This document shows, piece by piece, positions 20,775 through 28,622 of a stretch of DNA of 41,522 bases. The notes under the pieces were generated by a model that did not search any database, was not told the origin of the DNA, and saw only the letters and a program-made list of their open reading frames with translations. Made by a program: the position numbers and the translations under genes. The DNA is taken from positions 1 through 41,522 of the IMG/VR virus record IMGVR_UViG_3300022821_000046, one strand, 5' to 3'. The stretch is from a virus. Position 1 is the first letter of the stretch; every line of letters starts with the position of its first letter.

Positions 20775-20894
20775 ATGATGGGTTATAAAAAAGGATATAT
20801 TCCATGGAACAAAGGAATAAATTTATCCCCATCTTATAAACTTAAATTAAGTATTGCACATAAAGGACAAAAAGCATGGCAAGACAAAATATAA
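20775..20894 (+). CDS. NUMOD3-like motif peptide (homing endonuclease remnant?)
   Basis: A 39-residue frame from ATG 20775. The sequence GYIPWNKGINLSPSYKLKLS followed by IAHKGQKAW matches the NUMOD3 DNA-binding motif (WNKGxxxS...KxSxxxKGxxxW) that occurs at the ends of HNH and GIY-YIG homing endonucleases. No nuclease domain is present nearby, so this is a lone motif or the remains of an inserted endonuclease gene. The 56 bases after it hold no gene. Confidence 0.5.
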   Translation: MMGYKKGYIPWNKGINLSPSYKLKLSIAHKGQKAWQDKI

Positions 20895-20950
20895 TTGAAG
20901 AACGATTAAATTGTCATTTTTCAAGAATACCGATAGGAGAGGTGGTTTAA

Positions 20951-21334
20951 ATTTCATTATGGAGTTTAGGTTCAGTAACAGAAGCAGTATATGGTTTGGT
21001 AGATAATGTACCAGATAATATAAGCGGATTAAGAATGTTAGAGATAGCAGACCAAAAACGTGAGTATATTGAACAATATACAGGAGCAAGTATTGGTTCT
21101 AATTCTATTGATATTACATTCCAAGGTCCATTAACAAAACTAACAGCAGCAGAAACATTAAATTATATGCAACTTGTTGGTGCAGATGTTTCATCAGTTA
21201 AGTTAGGAGATTTTTCAGAGAAAAAAGGAGCAGACAGTAATATTAATACTGCTGCAGATAATTTTAATAAACTTGCTATGCAAGAATTAAATGCATTTGG
21301 TGTAAATATCAAAAGCTATAAATCAAACGGATAG
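20951..21334 (+). CDS. Head-tail region protein with ATT start codon
   Basis: The frame opens right after TAA 20948-20950; GAGGTGG lies 5 bases before ATT 20951 and no ATG, GTG or TTG is in frame until TTG 20996 (which has no site). From ATT the protein reads (M)SLWSLGSVTEAVYGLVDN ... NISGLRMLEIADQKREYIEQ, a form I associate with conserved proteins beside connector genes in tailed viruses. 127 residues. AUU is a rare but known start; a mutated ATG is the alternative. Confidence 0.6.
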   Translation: MSLWSLGSVTEAVYGLVDNVPDNISGLRMLEIADQKREYIEQYTGASIGSNSIDITFQGPLTKLTAAETLNYMQLVGADVSSVKLGDFSEKKGADSNINTAADNFNKLAMQELNAFGVNIKSYKSNG

Positions 21335-21346
21335 GTGACATATTTG

Positions 21347-21658
21347 GTAAAGAAAGGAACGATAGAGAAACACCAATTTAAAATTACAATAGCAGTTGCA
21401 GTTTTGGTATTATTATTTATAATGACAACTACTTTCACTGTGGCTACTTGGAAATCAAATATTGAATCAGACTATAAAGGGCTTTGTGATGAAGTTAATC
21501 ATATTAGTGAGAAATTTATTGCTATAAGAATTGATATTGATGAGTTGTCTGATAAGGCTAACAATAGAGATATTCAATTAACCGAAATACAAGTTAAATT
21601 AGTTAATATTGAATCGCTTTTACTAGAAGTAAAGCAAGATATTAAAGATAACAGGTGA
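21347..21658 (+). CDS. Single-TM coiled-coil protein, probable TTG start
   Basis: AGGTGA lies 5 bases before TTG 21347, which I choose over the GTG at 21335 inside that site. 103 residues: one transmembrane helix near residues 10-32 (FKITIAVAVLVLLFIMTTTF) then a long coiled coil (CDEVNHISEKFIAIRIDIDE, LTEIQVKLVNIESLLLEVKQ). Such proteins occur in phage head-tail and lysis regions (spanin-like or holin-associated); here the role is unclear. Confidence 0.55.
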   Translation, partial: VKKGTIEKHQFKITIAVAVLVLLFIMTTTFTVATWKSNIESDYKGLCDEVNHISEKFIAIRIDIDELSDKANNRDIQLTEIQVKLVNIESLLLEVKQDIKDNR

Positions 21659-21663
21659 ATACA

Positions 21664-21864
21664 ATGACAAAAATAAAATTAAAATGTATTAGTCCATTTC
21701 AACCTCGAGGTATAATAGAGGTAGAACAGAGCGAAGTAAAAAGTTTATTAGAAACAAAACATTACATACTTACTGAAGATGTATTAAGTAAGACAGAACT
21801 AAAGATAGACAAAAGCAAAAAGGACGATATCAAAAAGGAATCAAAATATGGTAACAGCGAGTGA
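21664..21864 (+). CDS. Small head-tail connector-region protein, 66 aa
   Basis: Start at ATG 21664 with AGGTGA ahead. The opening IKLKCISPFQPRGIIEVEQS recalls small phage proteins with a ribbon fold placed before connector genes; the C-terminus is very basic and disordered. It overlaps the next gene by 17 bases. Function unknown. Confidence 0.5.
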   Translation: MTKIKLKCISPFQPRGIIEVEQSEVKSLLETKHYILTEDVLSKTELKIDKSKKDDIKKESKYGNSE

Positions 21865-22273
21865 ATTGCAGAACACCGTTCAAGATGTAATTAATACGAA
21901 TGGGACTTCTGTTAGATTTAGATATTATAGTGTGACTGATACAGGTTCATACTATGATGATAGTTATAAATATGCTCAATCGGGTTCAGATGTTTGGGCA
22001 TCAGGATTACAACAACCAATTAAAGGAGCCCAAGGAAGCTCAGAAGCTCGTTTAATTGAACAAGGTAAACTTACTACTAACGATAGTCGATTGTATGTTT
22101 TAGGAACAGTAAACACATCTGGAGCAGCTATTAAGGTTGGATTAGGTTCTCCAAACACAGAACAATTTTCATTATTAGACGATGGAGTAGAATCATGGCC
22201 AATAGGTGCCGAAATTGTATATAAAAAAATGTTTATAAGAGAACTTCCAACAGGAAGTTTAGATAAAGAATGA
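21848..22273 (+). CDS. Putative head-tail adaptor/stopper protein
   Basis: A 141-residue beta-rich protein (VRFRYYSVTDTGSYYDDSYK, SRLYVLGTVNTSGAAIKVGL) located directly before an HK97 gp10-like gene, the canonical place of the head-tail joining proteins. It probably forms a ring closing the portal. Assignment is by order and secondary-structure pattern. It ends in an ATGA overlap with the next gene. Confidence 0.5.
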   Translation: MVTASELQNTVQDVINTNGTSVRFRYYSVTDTGSYYDDSYKYAQSGSDVWASGLQQPIKGAQGSSEARLIEQGKLTTNDSRLYVLGTVNTSGAAIKVGLGSPNTEQFSLLDDGVESWPIGAEIVYKKMFIRELPTGSLDKE

Positions 22274-22644
22274 AAAAGGTTAATATATTAGGAGTTAATA
22301 AAGCAATAGGATATTTGAGTGGTAGAGGTAAAGCGATTGATGCAGCAACCAAAAAAGGTGTTGAACAAGCCACATTATATGTAGAAGGGCAAGTAAAAGA
22401 TAGTATTGCTGGAAGAAATGCAGAACCACGAAGTGTTGACACAGGACTTTTTATGAAGACAGTATATTCAAAAACAAAAGGTGCATCAGGAACAGTAGCA
22501 AGTAATGTAGAATATTCAGGCGAGTTAGAACACGGTTCATCTAAAAGACAAGGTAGATATCATTTTAGAAATACATTAGCAAGAACAAAAGGTAAAGTAG
22601 AAACATACATCAGAGATAAAGTAAAAAAGGCAACACATTTATAA
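22270..22644 (+). CDS. HK97 gp10-like head-tail/tail completion protein
   Basis: A 124-residue protein with the typical helix VEQATLYVEGQVKDSI, the loop RSVDTGLFMKTVYSKT, the strand ASNVEYSGELEHGSSKRQGR (the family's conserved Y-x3-E-G) and a final helix. Proteins of this family complete the head-tail interface or the tail terminator ring. Late promoter P3 begins at its stop codon. Confidence 0.75.
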   Translation: MKKVNILGVNKAIGYLSGRGKAIDAATKKGVEQATLYVEGQVKDSIAGRNAEPRSVDTGLFMKTVYSKTKGASGTVASNVEYSGELEHGSSKRQGRYHFRNTLARTKGKVETYIRDKVKKATHL

Positions 22645-22690
22645 TTATATAATTAGGTTAATTAAATTTAAATAAGATAAAAAATATATT
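22643..22690 (+). promoter_or_regulatory. Late promoter P3 (tail operon)
   Basis: AATTATATAATT at 22643-22654, overlapping the stop of the gp10-like gene, 12 bases (AGGTTAATTAAA), TTTAAATA at 22667-22674, then AAAAAATATATTTT. It matches P1 and P2 in order and spacing. Expected start about 22694; the tail genes follow. Confidence 0.75.
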
Positions 22691-22738
22691 TTATTAAACA
22701 GTTGAAGCGATATTGTTTAATCCAATGCGAGGAAAGAA

Positions 22739-23191
22739 ATGGCAGTAGCAAGTAGCACATTAATAAGTGACACAGTAATATTTGTAAGGAATTTACTCCG
22801 AACAAATGTAACAGATCCTATTACATCTACAAGAGGTTCTAGTTCTAAATTCGTAATGACATCATATCCAAGAAGACCAGTGAAATATCCTTTAATAACA
22901 GTAAAATTGACAGATATGATTGCTAGTAAATTAGGTATGCAAACAAGTGCTCAATTAGTAAATAGTGAATTAGAAGTTAGAGTTTGGGCTAGAAATGTCA
23001 CAGAGCGAGATGAACTAACCCAAAAAGTTTATGGAGTATTAAGAACAAAACAATATATAGCATCATCAGGAAGTTATGCTAATGATTTAAATGATTTCGC
23101 AGTTACATCAATGACAGATGTTGACGAAGAAGGCGAACAAGGATTACGTTCAAAAATAATTATAATTAAATATATGTTTATATCAACTTAG
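22739..23191 (+). CDS. Putative tail terminator protein
   Basis: A 150-residue protein placed between gp10-like and tail tube genes. N-terminal helix (SSTLISDTVIFVRNLLRTNV), strand and loop (YPRRPVKYPLITVKLTDM), then SELEVRVWARNVTERDELTQ and a C-terminal strand IIIIKYMFIST: the alpha/beta order of tail terminators that cap the tail tube. GCGAGGAAAG precedes ATG 22739. Confidence 0.6.
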   Translation: MAVASSTLISDTVIFVRNLLRTNVTDPITSTRGSSSKFVMTSYPRRPVKYPLITVKLTDMIASKLGMQTSAQLVNSELEVRVWARNVTERDELTQKVYGVLRTKQYIASSGSYANDLNDFAVTSMTDVDEEGEQGLRSKIIIIKYMFIST

Positions 23192-23209
23192 AATAATGGA
23201 GGAATAAGA

Positions 23210-24202
23210 ATGGCAAGATACGTCGCAGACGGAAATAAATTTGGAATGGTAATGGAGTCAGGTACTTATGCAAATACATCAGGAGCAGGTATTTGGATAG
23301 GACAAGTACAAGAGCACACACCAGATGAATCATTCCCAAGAGAAATGATTAGATATCAAGGAGCAAACACTAGAAACGTTAGTAGTTTCGCAGATTTGGT
23401 AATAGATTTAGCAGGAACTTTTAATTATTATCCACAAAATTGGAGAATGTTAGGTTACGCTTTAGGAAGTAATGTAGATGGAGGTGCAGCAGGAAGTTAC
23501 ACACATACAATGTCAGAAACAAATTCAACAGATGGTAATGCTTTCACAAGTGGAACAACAGCACCTTTTATGAGTTTCGGATTAGTAGATGTTCATCAAT
23601 TTAACCCAACAGGGCTTAATTTCATTAGAAATTATAATGGTTGTATGGTAGATTCATTTACATTGACAGCATCACAAGGTGAAATATTAAATTGTGAAGT
23701 AGGATATACAGCTCAAGAAGTAGTTCCAGGTTCATCAGGATTAGGAATAACATTAACAGCAGATACAGAAAGACCATACATTTATGCTGATACAGTAATA
23801 CATTGGCCAAGTGGAACAAAAGTAGACTATGTTAATAATTGGAGTTTATCTATAAATAACAATTTAGAAGCTAAACATTATGCTAATGGAAGTAAAGAAA
23901 TTTATTTACCACAACCTTTGAATAGAGATTATGAAGTGTCTTTATCTGTAGATTCAACATCAGACAAAGCATACGAATATTATGACCAATATTATAAAGG
24001 TGGAAGCGAATTTAATATGTTATTAGAAGTTAATATCGCAAGTCCAGCAAAAAATTTATTTATTGCATTAAGTGGTTGTGAAATCACACAAATGGAAACA
24101 CCGTCACCAATCGAAGGATTAGACGAGCAAACAATGACAATAACACCAAAAAGTTGTTCAGCAGTTGCAACAGATGCGATAGCTTCATACAATCCTTGGT
24201 AA
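23210..24202 (+). CDS. Major tail (tube) protein
   Basis: A 330-residue protein rich in strands, starting after GGAGGAATAAG. Segments include GIWIGQVQEHTPDESFPREM, FADLVIDLAGTFNYYPQNWR, DSFTLTASQGEILNCEVGYT and a C-terminal repeat ending NPW. This size, beta character and the position before tail chaperones fit the tube subunit of a long non-contractile tail. A second domain (residues 190-330) may be a surface Ig-like domain. Confidence 0.75.
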   Translation: MARYVADGNKFGMVMESGTYANTSGAGIWIGQVQEHTPDESFPREMIRYQGANTRNVSSFADLVIDLAGTFNYYPQNWRMLGYALGSNVDGGAAGSYTHTMSETNSTDGNAFTSGTTAPFMSFGLVDVHQFNPTGLNFIRNYNGCMVDSFTLTASQGEILNCEVGYTAQEVVPGSSGLGITLTADTERPYIYADTVIHWPSGTKVDYVNNWSLSINNNLEAKHYANGSKEIYLPQPLNRDYEVSLSVDSTSDKAYEYYDQYYKGGSEFNMLLEVNIASPAKNLFIALSGCEITQMETPSPIEGLDEQTMTITPKSCSAVATDAIASYNPW

Positions 24203-24240
24203 ATTGTTAATAATTTAGAACTCAGAGGAGGTGCTATACA

Positions 24241-24815
24241 ATGGCATATTTAGACCTAAAACAGGCAGTCTTTCAGAGAGACGAAAACAATAAATTAATT
24301 GCACAAGAAGTGGTATTAGAATTACTAGAAGATAAACCACTAATGAAATTAACACCTTTACTTAAAGGTGAGATTCAAAGAGTAGTGTCAGCTACAAAAA
24401 ATACTGGCACAACAGAGAAAGAATTAGATAATGAAATAATTTCTCAGCATACAGTAGAACCTAGTATAACTTTAGAACAAGCTAAAGACTTAAAACTAGA
24501 TTATGCACAAGCAATCATTGTAGCTTTGATGTCAATAAGTATTGGTAAAACACAAACAGAAATGAAGAAATTAATGGACAATTCAAATACTCTAAAAGTA
24601 TTAGAGGATGAGAATTTTTTATCGAAAAAAGACTAAACAACGATAGGAGTCTAGCCTTTTTTTTACATGACCGAGGATATAATTTTTTCACAATACCTCA
24701 ATTAATCCCTATCGAAATAACTTGTTTAGTTGATGAGTTCAACAGACAAGAAAAGAAAAAAGAACAAGCACACAAAAAAGCTAAATCAAAATCAAAAAGC
24801 CCAAGGAGAAGATAA
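24241..24815 (+). CDS. Tail assembly chaperones, short and -1 frameshifted long form
   Basis: Frame 0 (24241-24636) gives the 131-residue G-type chaperone (LELLEDKPLMKLTPLLKGEI ... DNSNTLKVLEDENFLSKKD). Near its end lies the slippery heptamer T TTT TTA at 24615-24621, in the correct phase. A -1 slip there continues as IEKRLNNDRSLAFFLHDRGY, NFFTIPQLIPIEITCLVDEF and a basic tail to TAA 24813-24815, giving about 191 residues. The LNNDRSLAFFL ... PIEI pattern is that of T-type extensions in phages. The proteins wrap the tape measure during tail assembly. The stop at 24636 is only 15 bases after the heptamer. GAGGAGGTG precedes ATG 24241. Confidence 0.85.
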
Positions 24816-26915
24816 ATGGTAGTAGGAGCAGTAATGGGAGGAATGGCAGGTGGTGCTGTTGTTTCCATAGTTGTAAGAGGAGTTGATAGTTTTAGTGGAA
24901 CTTTTGCTAAAGCAGCAACAGGACTAGGAGGTTTAGCTACAGCAGCAGGAGTTGCAGGTGTAGCAATTGCAGCAGGTTTAGCAGTGATAGGAACAGTATC
25001 AGTTAAAACATTTGCTAAAGTTGAAACTGGTTTTGCTAAAGTAAATACTTTACTTGGTGAAGGTGTTGATTCTTATGATTTATATGGTGATTCTATTAGA
25101 AAAGTTAGTAATGAGATGGGTTTACAAGGTGGAGAGGTTTCTGCATTGAATGGTTTATACCAAACAATTTCGGCAGGTATAACAGATACAGCCAAAGCAG
25201 AAGAATTCTTATTAGCTGCATCAACAGCAGCAGTCGGTGGTAGTGCAGAATTAAGTTCAATAATTAATGTTGGAACTAAAACTATGGCAGCATTTGGTGA
25301 TGAAGCAGGTAGTGCAGCAGATGTAATGGATACATTTGCAGCAGCAGTAGTAGCAGGACAAACAACAATGCCAGAATTAGCTAATGCTTTCCCAAAAGTT
25401 GCAGGATTAGCAGCAGAAATGGGTATGTCATTAGATGAAACAGCTGGTGCATTTGCAGGACTGACTAAAGTATTAGCAAACAGCGATGTAACAGCTACAG
25501 GTATGAAAGCTACATTAACACAATTATTAAAACCACAACAAGACTTACAAAATGGATTGAAAGCAATAGGTTTTGAATCAGGTAAAGCAGCAATAGAAGA
25601 ACTTGGATTAATAGGAACATTAGAAGCATTACAAGATTCTGTAGGTGGTAATGTTGTTAAATTAGGTGAGATGTTTGGAAATGTAAGAGCAATAACATCG
25701 GTTTTGCCAGCAGTAGGTAAAGCATCTGATGGTATAGCTAAATCAATGGATATATTAGCCAACAAAACAGGATTGTCTAATAAACAATTTGATGATATGA
25801 ATAAGACAGCAGGTCAAGGATTTATTAAATTAAAAAATACAGCAGCTGGAGCATTTACAGATCTTGGAAGAATAATAACTCCAGCATTATTACCACTTGT
25901 TTCTGGAATGGCAGATTTCTTTGCAAGTATTGACACATCAAAGATAACTAATTTTATGTCTATAATGAAAAATGGATTATTACCAGTATGGAAAGGATTT
26001 AAAGGAGTATTAGAAACAATATCACCAGTTGTGAAAATGATATGGAGTGGATTAAAAACAATGTTTTCTATTATATTACCTCCAGCAAGAGAATTTGTTG
26101 GAAAGATACTTGTTGGAATTAAACAAATATTTACAGACATTGTAGAGAAAATAGTAAAATATAAACCACAGATAGAATCAATGTTTAAAAATATGGGAAT
26201 ATTAGGAGCAATAGTTTTTGATGTTCTTGGTAGTATATTTTCAATAGTTATGTCTATTTGGGATGTACTTGTAGGATTAGGATTTTTAGATTTAATAATA
26301 TGGTCAGTAACTACATATATAAAATTATTAACATTTGCATGGGACCTCATTAGTAGAATATTTCAAGGAATTGCAATATTTTTCAAATTCATGCCAAAAG
26401 CATTAGAATCAACAAAGAACTTTTTTATGGGTTTCTTCAAATTTTTAGGAAACGAATGGTACCAAACAGTATCTTGGGTAAAATCAATTTGGGATATGTT
26501 AATAAATGTGAAAAACTTTATTAAAGGTGGATTTGTTGCAGCATTTGGAGTATTTAAAACTATTATAGACAAGATAGGTGATGGGTTTGGATATTTTGTT
26601 GATAAAATAAAATCAGCAATAGGTTTTGTTAAAGACTTAGCATCTGCAATAGGTGACTCTGCAATAGGTAATTTTTTTGGAAGTGCAATCGGTGGAGTAA
26701 GTAAAGCAATAGACTTTCTTAAGTTTGATGATTTTATGATTGCTCCTGGAGGACAACCAATGTCAATAAGTCCTAATGATACTATTGTTGGATATAAAGG
26801 TGATTCACCATTTGGTGGAGGTATGATAGTTAATATTGAAAACATATATGGAACAGACCCATCAGAAATGGCGACAGCATTAGAAGAAAACTTAATGGAG
26901 AAGATATCATTATGA
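24816..26915 (+). CDS. Tape measure protein
   Basis: A 699-residue protein beginning right after the chaperone stop. Residues 1-60 are Gly/Ala-rich and hydrophobic (GGLATAAGVAGVAIAAGLAV); residues 70-350 match the TP901-type tape-measure core (KVSNEMGLQGGEVSALNGLY, AAEMGMSLDETAGAFAGL); residues 380-560 have several hydrophobic segments that may enter the host membrane; the C-terminus has GGMIVNIENIYG. By the usual scaling the tail would be about 100 nm long, so siphovirus-like. It overlaps the next gene by 4 bases. Confidence 0.85.
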   Translation: MVVGAVMGGMAGGAVVSIVVRGVDSFSGTFAKAATGLGGLATAAGVAGVAIAAGLAVIGTVSVKTFAKVETGFAKVNTLLGEGVDSYDLYGDSIRKVSNEMGLQGGEVSALNGLYQTISAGITDTAKAEEFLLAASTAAVGGSAELSSIINVGTKTMAAFGDEAGSAADVMDTFAAAVVAGQTTMPELANAFPKVAGLAAEMGMSLDETAGAFAGLTKVLANSDVTATGMKATLTQLLKPQQDLQNGLKAIGFESGKAAIEELGLIGTLEALQDSVGGNVVKLGEMFGNVRAITSVLPAVGKASDGIAKSMDILANKTGLSNKQFDDMNKTAGQGFIKLKNTAAGAFTDLGRIITPALLPLVSGMADFFASIDTSKITNFMSIMKNGLLPVWKGFKGVLETISPVVKMIWSGLKTMFSIILPPAREFVGKILVGIKQIFTDIVEKIVKYKPQIESMFKNMGILGAIVFDVLGSIFSIVMSIWDVLVGLGFLDLIIWSVTTYIKLLTFAWDLISRIFQGIAIFFKFMPKALESTKNFFMGFFKFLGNEWYQTVSWVKSIWDMLINVKNFIKGGFVAAFGVFKTIIDKIGDGFGYFVDKIKSAIGFVKDLASAIGDSAIGNFFGSAIGGVSKAIDFLKFDDFMIAPGGQPMSISPNDTIVGYKGDSPFGGGMIVNIENIYGTDPSEMATALEENLMEKISL

Positions 26916-28504
26916 TAACACCAAAGTTTGAAGTAGCTGGAACTGGTTATAATGTTAATACTCTAAAGGTAACTTCAACTATTGGTGATTCAAATTCTGC
27001 TAGTACATTCACTTCTTTTGTAAAAAACCCAAACAATAAATATGATGATGTGTTTGATATTGGTGAAGAAGTGATTATTTATGCAGACAAAGATACAACA
27101 ACACCAACAACAAAAATATTTACTGGATTAATAGAAACAGCAACACATAAAGGTACAGGTCAAGATAGTACATTAGAAATTAAAGGTCGTGATTATTCTA
27201 AATATTTAATGGATGTTATTGTTGAACCAGAGATATATACAGACCAAGAAGTTAGTATAACAATCACAGATTTAATGGCTAAATATGCACCATTATTGAC
27301 AGTAGTAAATGTTGCAGTAACAACCACTATATTAGAAAGAATTTCTTTTAATAATATAAGTATGTTTGATGCTATAAAAAAATTAGCAGCTAAAGCAAAC
27401 TTTTATTTTTATGTAGACAACGATAAAGATTTACATTTCGTAGAGCAAGAAAGTAATCCAAGTGGAATAACACTAGACAATACCAATGTAATTAGTAGTT
27501 CATTTTCAGAAACATCAAGAGAGATATATAATAATGTATGGGTTTATGGTGACAGAATATTATCAGGATGGACTAATACATTTACAGGTGATGGAGTAGG
27601 AAGTGTTTACACATTAGATTATAAACCACACAACACAAAAAACTTTGTTAATGATGTATTACAGAAAGGTGGAATATATGAGATGATGGCTCTTGCTCCA
27701 GAATCAGGTATAAATTATTTAGTTGATTACGATTCAAAAAATATCATATTTATTAGTGGAACTGATGCAGGATATAACATCCCAGGAAGTGGCAGTGGTG
27801 TAACTATTAATTACGATAGAAGCACACCAATAATTAAATATGGAGTTAATAGAGCAAGTGAAACAACTTATGGTAAAAAAGATAAAGTTATTGTAGACAC
27901 TAATATAAAAGACCCACGAGAAGCAAAACAAATAGTTTTACAAACACTTAATGAATATTCAGCACCAAGAATTCAAGGTTCGGTAAATATCGAAGGCATT
28001 ATAGCAATAACTGCTGGGGATACAGTTAAAATCAATTTACCAGACACTACAATAATTAATCAAACTTATCAAATATTATCAGTATCATATAATTTCAACG
28101 ACACCACAATACAAAATGGAAAGGTTGTTTCAATATCAGTATCAAAAAAATTATTAGATTTAACAGATACATTAAAAGATATGCTAATACAATTAAGACA
28201 ATTGCAAGCAAACAATCAAATAACAGATGGTGTAATATCAAGATTAGAAACAGACGAAATAAATCAAAAATTTAGAGTTAAAGAATGGAAAGTAACAAAA
28301 TCAGAAGTAGAAAATTCATTTATACTTGGTGGTTCTGTGAATGGATTATTAGGTAGTCCATATTTAGCACCCAATGGTTCACAATTAATATTGGGTTCAA
28401 GTTCTGCCATTACAACAATAATAGCAAGTGGAACAGAAGCAAGTGGTGGATTATTATGGCCAACAGCATGGGGAACATGGGGATTAGCCCAAGAATATAA
28501 TTAA
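26912..28504 (+). CDS. Tail hub / distal tail protein
   Basis: A 530-residue protein placed after the tape measure. Residues 1-110 (FTSFVKNPNNKYDDVFDIGE, KIFTGLIETATHKGTGQDST, LEIKGRDYSKYL) match the first domain of phage hub proteins of the gp27/gpD late-control family; residues 110-210 (FNNISMFDAIKKLAAKANFY, FYVDNDKDLHFVEQES) match the second. The last 70 residues end in Gly/Trp-rich strands (WPTAWGTWGLAQEY). It links the tail tip to the fibres. Confidence 0.7.
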   Translation: MITPKFEVAGTGYNVNTLKVTSTIGDSNSASTFTSFVKNPNNKYDDVFDIGEEVIIYADKDTTTPTTKIFTGLIETATHKGTGQDSTLEIKGRDYSKYLMDVIVEPEIYTDQEVSITITDLMAKYAPLLTVVNVAVTTTILERISFNNISMFDAIKKLAAKANFYFYVDNDKDLHFVEQESNPSGITLDNTNVISSSFSETSREIYNNVWVYGDRILSGWTNTFTGDGVGSVYTLDYKPHNTKNFVNDVLQKGGIYEMMALAPESGINYLVDYDSKNIIFISGTDAGYNIPGSGSGVTINYDRSTPIIKYGVNRASETTYGKKDKVIVDTNIKDPREAKQIVLQTLNEYSAPRIQGSVNIEGIIAITAGDTVKINLPDTTIINQTYQILSVSYNFNDTTIQNGKVVSISVSKKLLDLTDTLKDMLIQLRQLQANNQITDGVISRLETDEINQKFRVKEWKVTKSEVENSFILGGSVNGLLGSPYLAPNGSQLILGSSSAITTIIASGTEASGGLLWPTAWGTWGLAQEYN

Positions 28505-28513
28505 TGAGGAAAA

Positions 28514-28618
28514 ATGACAGATACAAAATCAATTTCAGGTACACAATTCGGAACATGGGGAAAAGAATCTTCTGTTCATACAACATTAACAGATATAGAA
28601 ATAAAACACGAGGTATAA
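28514..28618 (+). CDS. Tiny tail-region protein, 34 aa
   Basis: ATG 28514 preceded by GAGGAAAA and followed 5 bases later by the fibre gene. The sequence has FGTWGKESSVHTTLTDIEIK; its GTWG echoes the end of the hub protein. It may be a fibre adaptor or a hub extension split off as a separate gene. Function unknown. Confidence 0.45.
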   Translation: MTDTKSISGTQFGTWGKESSVHTTLTDIEIKHEV

Positions 28619-28622
28619 TAAC

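Noticed and set aside
24625-24631. AAAAAAG as the chaperone frameshift site
   Set aside because: In frame 0 it reads AAA AAA Gxx, not xxA AAA AAG; the T TTT TTA heptamer 4 bases upstream is in correct phase.
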